NCBI RefSeq assembly: GCF_000615905.1
Contig: NZ_BAMN01000010.1
Location: 1-64,000, forward strand
DNA from: Companilactobacillus nodensis DSM 19682 = JCM 14932 = NBRC 107160
GTDB taxonomy: Bacteria; Bacillota; Bacilli; Lactobacillales; Lactobacillaceae
Direction: 5' to 3'
DNA: 64,000 nucleotides
A model generated the notes under the pieces. That model was not told the DNA's origin, made no database searches, and saw only the letters and a program-made list of their open reading frames with translations. The translations under genes were made by a program, and so were the position numbers. Positions 49,575 through 57,353 of the stretch are shown here, one piece after another (positions within the stretch are counted from its first letter, which is position 1; every line of letters starts with the position of its first letter).

Positions 49575-49753
49575 CAGTCTTTCTTAGATTCTTTTCTTTC
49601 AAAATCAGTTGCTGGTTGTCTTAAAGATTCATTATTCTTAAACAATTTTTGTGCTTCTGACAGTTTTTCTGGGCTATTTTTGATTTCTTGAGAGATCTTG
49701 CTGAAATCATTATTAGCTGGGTCATTAGTTTGCTTGCGTCTAAAAAAACTCAT
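49574..49753 (-). CDS. Small charged protein of unknown function
   Basis: A 59-residue hydrophilic protein beginning SFFRRKQTNDPANNDF and ending FERKESKKD; probably partly disordered. The ATG at 49753 is eight bases behind AAGGAG; the ATG two codons earlier is too close. It has a clear terminator. No family recognised. Confidence 0.6.
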   Translation of the reverse strand: MSFFRRKQTNDPANNDFSKISQEIKNSPEKLSEAQKLFKNNESLRQPATDFERKESKKD

Positions 49754-49842
49754 GATCATCGCTCCTTCTATTACAACGGTAACTATTATATAACAAGTAT
49801 TTATTATTTTAACTTAAAAATATTTAATTTACTAAAAGTTTT

Positions 49843-50217
49843 CCGTCTCCAGGACTAGACATAATCACCTGCTATGCAGACCGACCCGAGCCTGTGGACC
49901 GGTCTCGTGTCTCGATTTTAAGACTTACATGGTTCGTAAGTCTTAAAACTCGTCTGGTGGTGTAATGGCTAAAGCCATAACGCCACTTTCATAGCCGGAG
50001 ATTATTCTAAGTCCCTCCGACTAATCTCAGTTTAAACGGCAAATAAAGCGCTCATACAATTATTTTTATCAAAATACAACAATCTAGTCGGAAGAACTGA
50101 GTTATTTGCCTGCTATGAAAGTTGTGTTAGAGCTTTAGCTCATACATAGACTTGTAGAACTTAACAAGGCTCAATCCGGTCCGCATAGCAAGCAAATGTT
50201 ATCAGTTCTGGAGACGG
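49843..50217. ncRNA. Large structured intergenic element, probable noncoding RNA or repeat element
   Basis: No gene lies between 49754 and 50307. The element is closed by a 14-base stem, CCGTCTCCAGGACT (49843-49856) with AGTTCTGGAGACGG (50204-50217), one G-U. Next inside, TGCTATGC (49870-49877) pairs with GCATAGCA (50183-50190). Further stems: AGACCG/CGGTCT (49878-49905), a perfect 12-base hairpin TTTTAAGACTTA/TAAGTCTTAAAA (49916-49948), GTGGTGT..GGC/GCC..ACGCCAC (49957-49987), and ACTTTCATAGC/GCTATGAAAGT (49985-50122). Within the last, three complementary pairs occur in parallel order, implying pseudoknots or alternative folds. Strand is unknown. I recall similar intergenic sequences in other lactobacilli but cannot verify this. 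Confidence 0.6.
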
Positions 50218-50307
50218 CATATAAACACTCCCAATTCAGCACACTTTAAAATTTATCTTAGTTTGTTATGATAGTAGAAGTAAGAATTTGCAATTAAGGT
50301 GATATAT

Positions 50308-50817
50308 ATGGGAAAAAAGAAAAAGCTTCAAAAAACATTAGTCGAAAAAATCTTGGATAAGGAAAAAGTTTCATACGAACCAATGACCTTCCCTACTCAG
50401 GCTGAAGGAGATACACAAGAACTAGTCAATGACGGTAGTGAAAAAGATGGCTACAAGATCTACAAGACACTTGTCCTCACAGGAAACAAAACTGGTCCAT
50501 TGGTCGGAATGGTTGCCCTAAACAAACATATCAGTTACAAGATGCTAGCCAAATTATCCGGCAACAAGAAAATTGGTATGGTTCCATTAAAGGACCTTGT
50601 CAAAACTAGTGGCTTTGAACACGGCGCAAATAGTCCGGTCGGGATTCACTCACTACACAACTACCCTATCTACTTCGATACTGAAGCTGATAAAGCTGAC
50701 AAAATCATTGTTTCAGCTGGTAAAATTGGTCAATCCATCTTAGTTGAACCACATGACTTAGCACAAGCAGTTAATGCTACATTCGGTGAGTTTGCAGTTG
50801 ATGAACCTGAAAACTAG
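50308..50817 (+). CDS. ybaK: Cys-tRNA(Pro)/Cys-tRNA(Cys) deacylase YbaK
   Basis: Editing factor that hydrolyses cysteine mischarged on tRNA-Pro. The 169 residues have the YbaK/EbsC fold with YKTLVLTGNKTGPLVGMVALN near 50-70 in parts, KMLAKLSGNKKIGMVPLKDL around 85-105 (catalytic-type lysine region) and GANSPVGIH (GxxxPxG motif). ATG at 50308 behind AAGGTGAT; the three residues upstream in frame have no better site. It lies between two structured intergenic stretches. Confidence 0.92.
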   Translation: MGKKKKLQKTLVEKILDKEKVSYEPMTFPTQAEGDTQELVNDGSEKDGYKIYKTLVLTGNKTGPLVGMVALNKHISYKMLAKLSGNKKIGMVPLKDLVKTSGFEHGANSPVGIHSLHNYPIYFDTEADKADKIIVSAGKIGQSILVEPHDLAQAVNATFGEFAVDEPEN

Positions 50818-50897
50818 AGCGCGTTGATAGACGGCAGCTCCTGAGCATTATCTACATAAGCGCATTTTAACTAGTGTTGATAGACCCACAGCACAAA

Positions 50898-50931
50898 AAA
50901 AGGACCGAAGCCGAGACGCTTCAGTCCTTTT
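50898..50931. terminator. Bidirectional terminator between ybaK and the 42-residue gene
   Basis: Hairpin AAAGGAC-C-GAAGC / GCTTC-A-GTCCTTT with a single opposed mismatch, an A7 run on one side and T5 on the other. Confidence 0.88.
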
Positions 50932-50943
50932 TCTATTCTATAA

Positions 50944-51072
50944 TTAAGCAGCTTGTTTTAGGTTTGCGATAGCTTTTTCAATGGTTGTACCATTGCCAAA
51001 GTGATTACTATTATTAACGTCAACTGCTGTGAATAATTGATTATCTAAATCTAATAAGATTCTATATGTCAT
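50944..51072 (-). CDS. Small protein, 42 residues, unknown
   Basis: Below the usual length cut-off but convincing: the ATG at 51072 follows AAAGGAGGC by nine bases, the frame is open for 42 codons, and a terminator follows at once. The product begins TYRILLDLDNQLFTAVD and ends TTIEKAIANLKQAA, giving a beta-hairpin then a helix, with no signal or membrane segment. Function unknown; a small regulator or antitoxin-like fold is possible but not supported. Confidence 0.65.
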   Translation of the reverse strand: MTYRILLDLDNQLFTAVDVNNSNHFGNGTTIEKAIANLKQAA

Positions 51073-51229
51073 ATTATTCAGCCTCCTTTGTGTTCCGTAT
51101 ATCTAAGAGGTAGCGATAGATGTTACTATACTAGGATATTATCAGATAGTCAACCTTTTTTTCATAAATCTTGACATTACTCGATATAAGTAAGATTATA
51201 TAGTCACAAATTAAAAAAGGAGAATTTAA

Positions 51230-51412
51230 TTGGCCGATACATTTTTAAATATCTTAAAATGGATTCTGATTATCGTGGTTGTTGGCTTCTTGATCATTCA
51301 CGTTGCTATTCCACTTATCGTTGTCGCTGCTATAGTTGGTGGTATCTACTACCTATATCGCAGACACAAAGCAAATCAATATACACCTGAGGGTCGCAAA
51401 AAAGTAAACTAA
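51230..51412 (+). CDS. Small single-pass membrane protein
   Basis: A 60-residue protein with one long hydrophobic stretch (residues 8-42, possibly two short helices in ILKWILIIVVVGFLIIH and IPLIVVAAIVGGIYYLY) and a basic cytosolic tail ending RRHKANQYTPEGRKKVN. The start is TTG behind AAAAGGAG. Terminator directly downstream. No family name recognised. Confidence 0.65.
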   Translation: MADTFLNILKWILIIVVVGFLIIHVAIPLIVVAAIVGGIYYLYRRHKANQYTPEGRKKVN

Positions 51413-51420
51413 CAAACACA

Positions 51421-51451
51421 AAAGCTGTCAATCATTGCGATTGACAGCTTT
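51421..51451. terminator. Bidirectional terminator
   Basis: Perfect 12-base-pair hairpin AAAGCTGTCAAT/ATTGACAGCTTT with a seven-base loop and T-rich flank, between the 60-residue protein and the convergent 51459-52169 gene. Confidence 0.92.
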
Positions 51452-51458
51452 TTAATTT

Positions 51459-52169
51459 TTATTCCTGAACGTAAGGTACACCAGCTTGATCAGCGGCTAA
51501 ACGGTCGATTCCTTCAGTGATTGAATCTTCTGCATCAGTGATATAAGTAGTTTCAAATTCAGAAACATCCCCATTGATCTCATCCGCTAAGTCTAATTGT
51601 TCGATCATTGGGCGAATCATAGCAATGTATGATTCTGAATCTTTCTCGCTATACTCATTCATTCCCATGAAGTAAAATTGCCCCACCATTAAAAAGGCAT
51701 CCATCAAGTCAAACTTGTAACTACTCTCTAGATCACCATATGTAACCCATGGATAACGGTCAGCCAACTTATCTAGAATTTCAATCAAGTCCAAGAATGA
51801 ATCATACGCATTAACATGTGCCTTCTTGTATGAATCGAATTCTTCCTTAACCCCATCTTCATCATTATCTGATTGGAAAAGAATTGTTTGTTCCAAAGCA
51901 ATGGCACTGATACTCTTCTTCGTCACATTACTATTGAAGCGTGCTAACTCATAACTTAAGTCATAGATGATCTGTGTACAATCATCTGAAATTGATTGAT
52001 ATGACGATAGTTCTGCCCTATCCTCAAAATCGTCGATCAAATTCAATTCTGTTTGAACTGCTACTTGAATTTTTTCGACCCATTCAATCAAAGTACCGTA
52101 ACTGTTGGCAAAATGCACCGAATTAGTCATTAAATAATCTTCAAAAGTAACATTCTTATTGTCGTCCAT
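51459..52169 (-). CDS. Unknown acidic cytoplasmic protein
   Basis: A 236-residue, strongly acidic, helical protein with no motif I know. It begins MDDNKNVTFEDYLMTNSVHFANSY and contains many D/E residues throughout, with paired aromatic residues (YPWVTYGDLESSY). The ATG at 52169 follows AAGGAG; earlier in-frame codons lie within the upstream gene. Overlaps the membrane-protein gene at 52156-52347 by 14 bases, so the two form an operon. Confidence 0.6.
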   Translation of the reverse strand: MDDNKNVTFEDYLMTNSVHFANSYGTLIEWVEKIQVAVQTELNLIDDFEDRAELSSYQSISDDCTQIIYDLSYELARFNSNVTKKSISAIALEQTILFQSDNDEDGVKEEFDSYKKAHVNAYDSFLDLIEILDKLADRYPWVTYGDLESSYKFDLMDAFLMVGQFYFMGMNEYSEKDSESYIAMIRPMIEQLDLADEINGDVSEFETTYITDAEDSITEGIDRLAADQAGVPYVQE

Positions 52170-52347
52170 GAGTTCTCTCCTTAGGATCTTTTTTGTCTGA
52201 TGTAAACGAGATGACAATTAATAATATACCTGCTCCAGCCGCAGACCACAAATAATTTGTCGTGAACCAGCTGAAGATAAACCCTAATATAGCAACCACC
52301 AACAGAAATATACCTAAGTATCTGTCGATCTTCATCAATAAATTCAA
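52156..52347 (-). CDS. Small membrane protein
   Basis: A 63-residue protein with two membrane helices (about 8-27 and 31-48: IFLLVVAILGFIFSW and LWSAAGAGILLIVISF) and a charged tail KKDPKERTHGRQ. The start is a TTG at 52347 behind AAAGAGG. Overlaps and probably couples with the following acidic protein. Unknown function. Confidence 0.6.
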   Translation of the reverse strand: MNLLMKIDRYLGIFLLVVAILGFIFSWFTTNYLWSAAGAGILLIVISFTSDKKDPKERTHGRQ

Positions 52348-52447
52348 TATTTAATCCTCTTTTATTACTATTTTGTCATGAAAACTACTAAAATAGAACT
52401 GTTGAACTATCTTGTATTATACATAAAAAGCTATCGGAGGACTAGAC

Positions 52448-53677
52448 ATGGAAAAATCTGAAAGATTAGAGATTTTAGATGATCTGATCAAATTAAAAAC
52501 TGTAAACGGCAATGAAAAGTTAGTTGCTGACTACTTGAAGGAACTATTCGACAAGCACAACATAGAAACTGAAATGGTTAAGTACGATGAAGGTCGTTAT
52601 AATTTGATTGCAACAATCAAAAAAGGTAACGGACCTGTCCTTGGTTTCACTGGACATGAAGATGTTGTAGCACCAGTTGACGAAAGCAAATGGAATTATG
52701 ACTCATCATTCAAACCAAAACACATCGACGGCAAAATCTTCGGACGTGGAACTTCAGATATGAAAGGCGGATTGGCTGGAATGGCTATCGCCCTCATCGA
52801 ACTAAACGAAGATGAATCATTCAAAGGTAACATCAAATTCATCGCCACTGTTGGTGAAGAAATCGGTGAATTAGGCGCTAAGCAATTGTCAGATGCTGGA
52901 TACGCTAATGACTTGAAGGCTCTGATCGTTGGTGAACCAAGTAATTCTACTTCTAAATTAGTAACTGACAAATTGGCTGCCAGCGGATTGATTCGTATCA
53001 CACAACCTAACCCATCACAATACGGCCGTCACTCAATCTTTAGCGCCCACAAGGGTTCAGTTACATATCAAGTTATTTCTCGCGGTAAAGCTGCCCACAG
53101 CTCAATGCCAGAAGTTGGGATCAACGCACTTGATAACTTAGTTACCTATTATAATAAGCAAAATGAATACTTCGCCAAATTAACGAATGCTGACGATGAT
53201 GTTCTTGGCAAAACTAAACCATCAGTTACTGTCTTCAAATCTGGTGATCAAGAAAATACTATTCCGGACTACGCAGAAATGACCGTTAAGATCAGAACAA
53301 TCCCTGAATACAATAATGACCAAATCATTGAAGAATTGAATGAACTGATTAAAGGTATGAATGACGCCGATCCAAGAATGAACCTTGAGTTGAAAGTTGA
53401 AAGCAGCAATTGGCCTGTTAAAACCGACTTGGATTCCAGCTTCCTACAAATGGCACGTGATGCATTCAAAGAAGTTTGGACACAAGATGCTGTTGCCGTC
53501 GGTGCACCCGGTGGTACTGACGCTTCACAATTTGTTGAAGCCAACCATGATCTTGAAGTTATCGTTGCCGGACCTGGTAACGAGAGTGCTCATCAAATCA
53601 ACGAATTTGTCTTCGAAGATGACTACTTGAAATTTATTGATATTTACAAGATGATTGCTCAAAAGTTTTTTGCATAA
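52448..53677 (+). CDS. M20 family ArgE/DapE-type deacylase/peptidase
   Basis: Zinc-dependent amidohydrolase of 409 residues. TGHEDVVAP (His and Asp ligands, with Glu in place of the usual Met), GRGTSDMKGG (bridging Asp), VGEEIGELG (catalytic Glu), VGEPS, and GTDASQF with the late histidine of SAHQINEF are conserved. Annotated members act as succinyl-diaminopimelate desuccinylases or N-acyl amino acid deacylases; substrate cannot be chosen from sequence. ATG behind TCGGAGGA. A degenerate copy of part of its lid domain occurs at 60658-60720. Confidence 0.85.
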   Translation: MEKSERLEILDDLIKLKTVNGNEKLVADYLKELFDKHNIETEMVKYDEGRYNLIATIKKGNGPVLGFTGHEDVVAPVDESKWNYDSSFKPKHIDGKIFGRGTSDMKGGLAGMAIALIELNEDESFKGNIKFIATVGEEIGELGAKQLSDAGYANDLKALIVGEPSNSTSKLVTDKLAASGLIRITQPNPSQYGRHSIFSAHKGSVTYQVISRGKAAHSSMPEVGINALDNLVTYYNKQNEYFAKLTNADDDVLGKTKPSVTVFKSGDQENTIPDYAEMTVKIRTIPEYNNDQIIEELNELIKGMNDADPRMNLELKVESSNWPVKTDLDSSFLQMARDAFKEVWTQDAVAVGAPGGTDASQFVEANHDLEVIVAGPGNESAHQINEFVFEDDYLKFIDIYKMIAQKFFA

Positions 53678-53706
53678 TATAAAAATTGACTTATAATTAA
53701 TCAAAC

Positions 53707-53755
53707 AAAAAAGTGAACTCTATACTAAATTATTTAGCATAGAATTCACTTTTTT
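53707..53755. terminator. Bidirectional terminator
   Basis: Imperfect hairpin AAAAAGTGAA..TAT / ATA..TTCACTTTTT between the convergent M20 and GDPD genes, with A and T runs on both sides. Confidence 0.8.
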
Positions 53756-53762
53756 TGTAACA

Positions 53763-54602
53763 TTAACTATTTAGATTTTCACGATATTCATTTAATATAT
53801 CTGGCCAATCAGTTTGAATAGCATTGACATTAAATCTTAGAATCTTATCCCAGCTCTGATCAGTGCCCGTCAATAATGCCATATTATCATCCAGTCCACC
53901 GAACAAATCTGTCTTGTCATTTAACTTAATACTGTCAATCAAGAACATATAATCGTTCTTATAGTATTCGACAAACTCTTTGGACTGTATAAACTCAAAG
54001 TTATCAGTATCTTCAAGAATTTCAAATCCCACAATATTAATATTAGGATAATCATTGATGATCTCTAATTCTTTTAAATTAGAAACTATTGGAAAATATT
54101 GATATTGAATAGAATGATTATTTAATTTCTCCAAATACTCTCGCTTTACCGGTGACTTCAATACAAAATACTCGTGCATATCAGTGTATTTATCTAGTTC
54201 TGGTAAAAATGTATCCCAGTAATTCCATGATCTATCAATATTTAAGAACACGTCATGATCAATATGGTTGTAAAAATAAGCAAATGATTCTACTTGTTTA
54301 TTTATTATTTCACCAAGTGCATTGCGATACCTTTTGGACTGAATTTCTTCAGTTGATAATGAATTAATATTTCTTGATTCATCCAGTAAACGCTTTTCAC
54401 CGCCGTCATGAAAAATGAAGAAATCTCCATCAGTCGACATTGAAATATCAGCTTCAACCATATCAGCATGTTGCAAAATAGAAACTTTGACTGCATCACT
54501 GGTATTCTCAATAATATTTCCACCATGGGATCCACGGTGTACCAAAATCAAAAATTTATTATCTTTTAACTTCTGCTTGAATTTATTAGTATTAACTTTC
54601 AT
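53763..54602 (-). CDS. Glycerophosphodiester phosphodiesterase-family protein
   Basis: GDPD-fold hydrolase of 279 residues without a signal peptide, so cytoplasmic. Catalytic elements are present: HRGSHGGNIIENT (His-Arg and ENT, residues 22-34), VEADISMSTDG (Glu and Asp metal ligands) and FIFHDGG (second catalytic His). Family members split glycerophosphodiesters into glycerol 3-phosphate and an alcohol. It overlaps the permease gene by 11 bases as the last gene of an ABC importer operon, suggesting that the imported compound is its substrate. Confidence 0.85.
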   Translation of the reverse strand: MKVNTNKFKQKLKDNKFLILVHRGSHGGNIIENTSDAVKVSILQHADMVEADISMSTDGDFFIFHDGGEKRLLDESRNINSLSTEEIQSKRYRNALGEIINKQVESFAYFYNHIDHDVFLNIDRSWNYWDTFLPELDKYTDMHEYFVLKSPVKREYLEKLNNHSIQYQYFPIVSNLKELEIINDYPNINIVGFEILEDTDNFEFIQSKEFVEYYKNDYMFLIDSIKLNDKTDLFGGLDDNMALLTGTDQSWDKILRFNVNAIQTDWPDILNEYRENLNS

Positions 54603-56325
54603 TTTTTATCTTTCTGCTATTAAATAGATTCTTGATTGTATTTTTCCCATCAGCATAAACAAAAAAGAATACTAATGAGTTAATTGCCATTAAAAATACT
54701 GAATATACAAAGTTCAAAGCTAGTCCTTCAATCCCAGCTTCAGAATTAGAATTACTTCTGATAACAACACCTACCGGTTTAGCAATCGGATTATATAAGA
54801 AAACTGATAGATCATAATCACTCAGCTTACTATTGAAGTTAATTGCAAGCATAGCGAGTGCTGTTGGCAAGATAATTGGCAAGACAATTTTTATATATGA
54901 ATACAGCGGCTTTGCTCCTAGAATCCTTGCAGCATCCTCAAGCGATTGATCTACCCCAAAATAAGACGCTTTTAAAAATCTAAAAGTATTCGGCATCAAC
55001 ACAACTACATATGCAATCAACATAATTACCAGAGAACCAGTAAGAACATTATTAAATACAATCTTCTGAGGATGTGAATATGTAATGACTAACCCCAAGG
55101 CAAACATCAACCCCGGAAATACCCACGGAATATGAATCAGCATCTCTAAGATAGTCGAAAATTTATTTTTATTTTTAACAATAAAACGTGCAATTACCAT
55201 CATTACTAGAACAACAATTATCGATGCAGCAGTGGCATACATGACACTAGTTACGAACGGTCTGTAAGCAGTATCGCTAGTCAGGATCAATCGATAATTT
55301 TCTAAACTAAAACTCTTCAGATTAATGTGTCTCGATGAAATTGTTTTATAGTCTGTAAACGAAAATATTAATACAACTAACAATGGAACAGTATTGATAA
55401 ATGCGAATGCATATGCGATTAAATGTGATAAGAAATTCAGAGGCTTGCTACTAATAGAGACACGCTTAATAGTTGTTTTAACCTTTGAGATTGAGAGAAA
55501 GTTACCTTTTCTCTCATTTCTTTGAATTATATACAACAATACCAATTGCATTAAACCCAAGAATAGCGATAGAACTGCAGCTAATATTCTTGATGATGGT
55601 CGCTGAGTAAAGGTTAGAATCAATGGACTTATTGTTTCAAAATCCCTTCCACCAATCATTAGTGGTGCTGCCATTGCCATTAATCCTGTTTGAAATAACA
55701 GAATCGTACAAGTCAAAAAGATTGGTTTTAAAGTTGGAAAGACAACTTTTAAAAGGATCTTGAAGTCAGATGAACCTAATCCTCTAGCTGCTTCAATTGT
55801 TTGATAATCGATATTCTTAAATGCATTCCTAAAGAAAATAATATAAGTAGATGTACATGCAAATGACATTAAGAATAGCACTGCACCAAACCCTCTGAAC
55901 CAAGCTGGATTCATATGTGGAAACACTGTCAATAAAATAGTTGTAACAAATCCTCTTGATCCATATGTAAATAAATATCCATTTGCTAACATAATTCCAC
56001 CAAATACTAGTGGAATCATATAAGCCACTTTAAGAAAGCCTCTACCTTGAATGTCATAATATTCTAGGAATAAAACTTCCATAATTCCAATTATTGTTGT
56101 AGTAATAGGAAGAGTTATAGCTAGTAGAAAAGAATTTTTAACTCCTTGCATAGCACGCTTGGAATTTATTATAGATTTCAACTTTTCAATCGATATCCCA
56201 TCATTTGAGAAAAACACTGACTTAATTAACTCTAAATTAGGCACAATCACAAAAGAAACCATGAACCAGAGAAACACTACCATAAGAATTAAAGTACCAA
56301 TATTGAGACGTTTTAATCTAATCAT
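54592..56325 (-). CDS. ABC importer permease, two fused BPD-type units
   Basis: A 577-residue permease with about twelve membrane helices in two halves (1-290 and 300-577), each with an EAA loop: EAARGLGSSDFKILLKVVFPTLKP in part (near 200) and EDAARILGAKPLYSYIKIVLPI in part (near 475). Fused permeases of this kind belong to the iron(III), 2-aminoethylphosphonate and related uptake systems. ATG at 56325 overlaps the ATPase stop (ATGATTAG). Works with the ATPase and lipoprotein encoded upstream. Confidence 0.88.
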   Translation of the reverse strand: MIRLKRLNIGTLILMVVFLWFMVSFVIVPNLELIKSVFFSNDGISIEKLKSIINSKRAMQGVKNSFLLAITLPITTTIIGIMEVLFLEYYDIQGRGFLKVAYMIPLVFGGIMLANGYLFTYGSRGFVTTILLTVFPHMNPAWFRGFGAVLFLMSFACTSTYIIFFRNAFKNIDYQTIEAARGLGSSDFKILLKVVFPTLKPIFLTCTILLFQTGLMAMAAPLMIGGRDFETISPLILTFTQRPSSRILAAVLSLFLGLMQLVLLYIIQRNERKGNFLSISKVKTTIKRVSISSKPLNFLSHLIAYAFAFINTVPLLVVLIFSFTDYKTISSRHINLKSFSLENYRLILTSDTAYRPFVTSVMYATAASIIVVLVMMVIARFIVKNKNKFSTILEMLIHIPWVFPGLMFALGLVITYSHPQKIVFNNVLTGSLVIMLIAYVVVLMPNTFRFLKASYFGVDQSLEDAARILGAKPLYSYIKIVLPIILPTALAMLAINFNSKLSDYDLSVFLYNPIAKPVGVVIRSNSNSEAGIEGLALNFVYSVFLMAINSLVFFFVYADGKNTIKNLFNSRKIKNES

Positions 56326-57340
56326 CTGACTTGACCTCATCTGAATAGCTTAAGATATCATCGAAATTAATAAATACTGAAACATCATCCCCAACCGCTA
56401 AATCATCGGCATTATTTTCACTTTGAAATGATTGAAATTCTACTCCATTAACATCAATCTTGTAGTATGCATACATGCCATAGAATTCTTTGGAAATGAT
56501 TTTACCAATGATCAATCCACGTTTTTCTTTAGATAAATATATTTTTTCTGGTCGAATATAAAATTTGTTCGAGTTATCAAAACGATTAGTATTCAAACCA
56601 ATTGATCCCATATCTCTGACCGACAAATAATTGGCATCACCAATGAATTTACAAACGAATTCTGTTTTTGAATGATTATATATTTCATCTGGAGTGCCAA
56701 TTTGATCAAGCTTGCCTCGATTAAATACCGCAATTCGATCTGATAACATCAAAGCCTCTTCTTGATCATGCGTGACATATACCATAGTAATACCGTATTT
56801 ACGTTGGAAATTACGAATATCCTTGCGCAAAGACTTTCTCAACTTTGCATCCAGATTAGACAATGGCTCATCCATCACCAAAATCTTAGGTTTCTTTGCT
56901 AAAGCACGGGCAATCGCCACACGTTGCTGCTGTCCACCAGACATATTTGAGACATTCTTTGCCAACTGCTCATCAGTCAATTCAACCATTTGCGCCAATT
57001 CAGCAACTCTTTCTTTAATATAGTCTTTAGACTTTTTTTCAACTTTTAGACCAAAAGCAATATTTTCAAATGCTGTCATGCTTGGAAATAAAGCATAACT
57101 TTGAAAGACCATACCAACTTGTCTTTCATGTACCGATACATCGGTTATATCTTTATTATCAATCGAAATGACACCACCACTAGTTTTTAAGAAACCAGCT
57201 AATGCTCGTAGAGTCGTTGTCTTACCACAACCTGAAGGACCTAATAGAGTAAAGAATTCTCCTTCTTTAACATCAAAAGTCAAATCAGGTATCGCCACAA
57301 AGTTATCATATTTAACTTGAATATTTTTAAACGTAATCAT
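56318..57340 (-). CDS. ABC importer ATP-binding protein, PotA/FbpC type
   Basis: A 340-residue ATPase with Walker A GPSGCGKTT (34-42), Q-loop VGMVFQSYALFP, signature NMSGGQQQRVAIARAL, Walker B ILVMDEPLSNLD and H-loop YVTHDQEEA. The C-terminal 110 residues form a TOBE domain, as in polyamine, iron and phosphonate importers. It lies between the binding protein (13 bases away) and the permease. Confidence 0.92.
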   Translation of the reverse strand: MITFKNIQVKYDNFVAIPDLTFDVKEGEFFTLLGPSGCGKTTTLRALAGFLKTSGGVISIDNKDITDVSVHERQVGMVFQSYALFPSMTAFENIAFGLKVEKKSKDYIKERVAELAQMVELTDEQLAKNVSNMSGGQQQRVAIARALAKKPKILVMDEPLSNLDAKLRKSLRKDIRNFQRKYGITMVYVTHDQEEALMLSDRIAVFNRGKLDQIGTPDEIYNHSKTEFVCKFIGDANYLSVRDMGSIGLNTNRFDNSNKFYIRPEKIYLSKEKRGLIIGKIISKEFYGMYAYYKIDVNGVEFQSFQSENNADDLAVGDDVSVFINFDDILSYSDEVKSDD

Positions 57341-57353
57341 TAAAGTGTTACTC

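Noticed and set aside
49843-50217. CRISPR array, tRNA cluster or known riboswitch.
   Set aside because: No regularly spaced identical repeats, no cloverleaf with TTCGA-type arm and CCA end, and no ligand-aptamer signature that I recognise.
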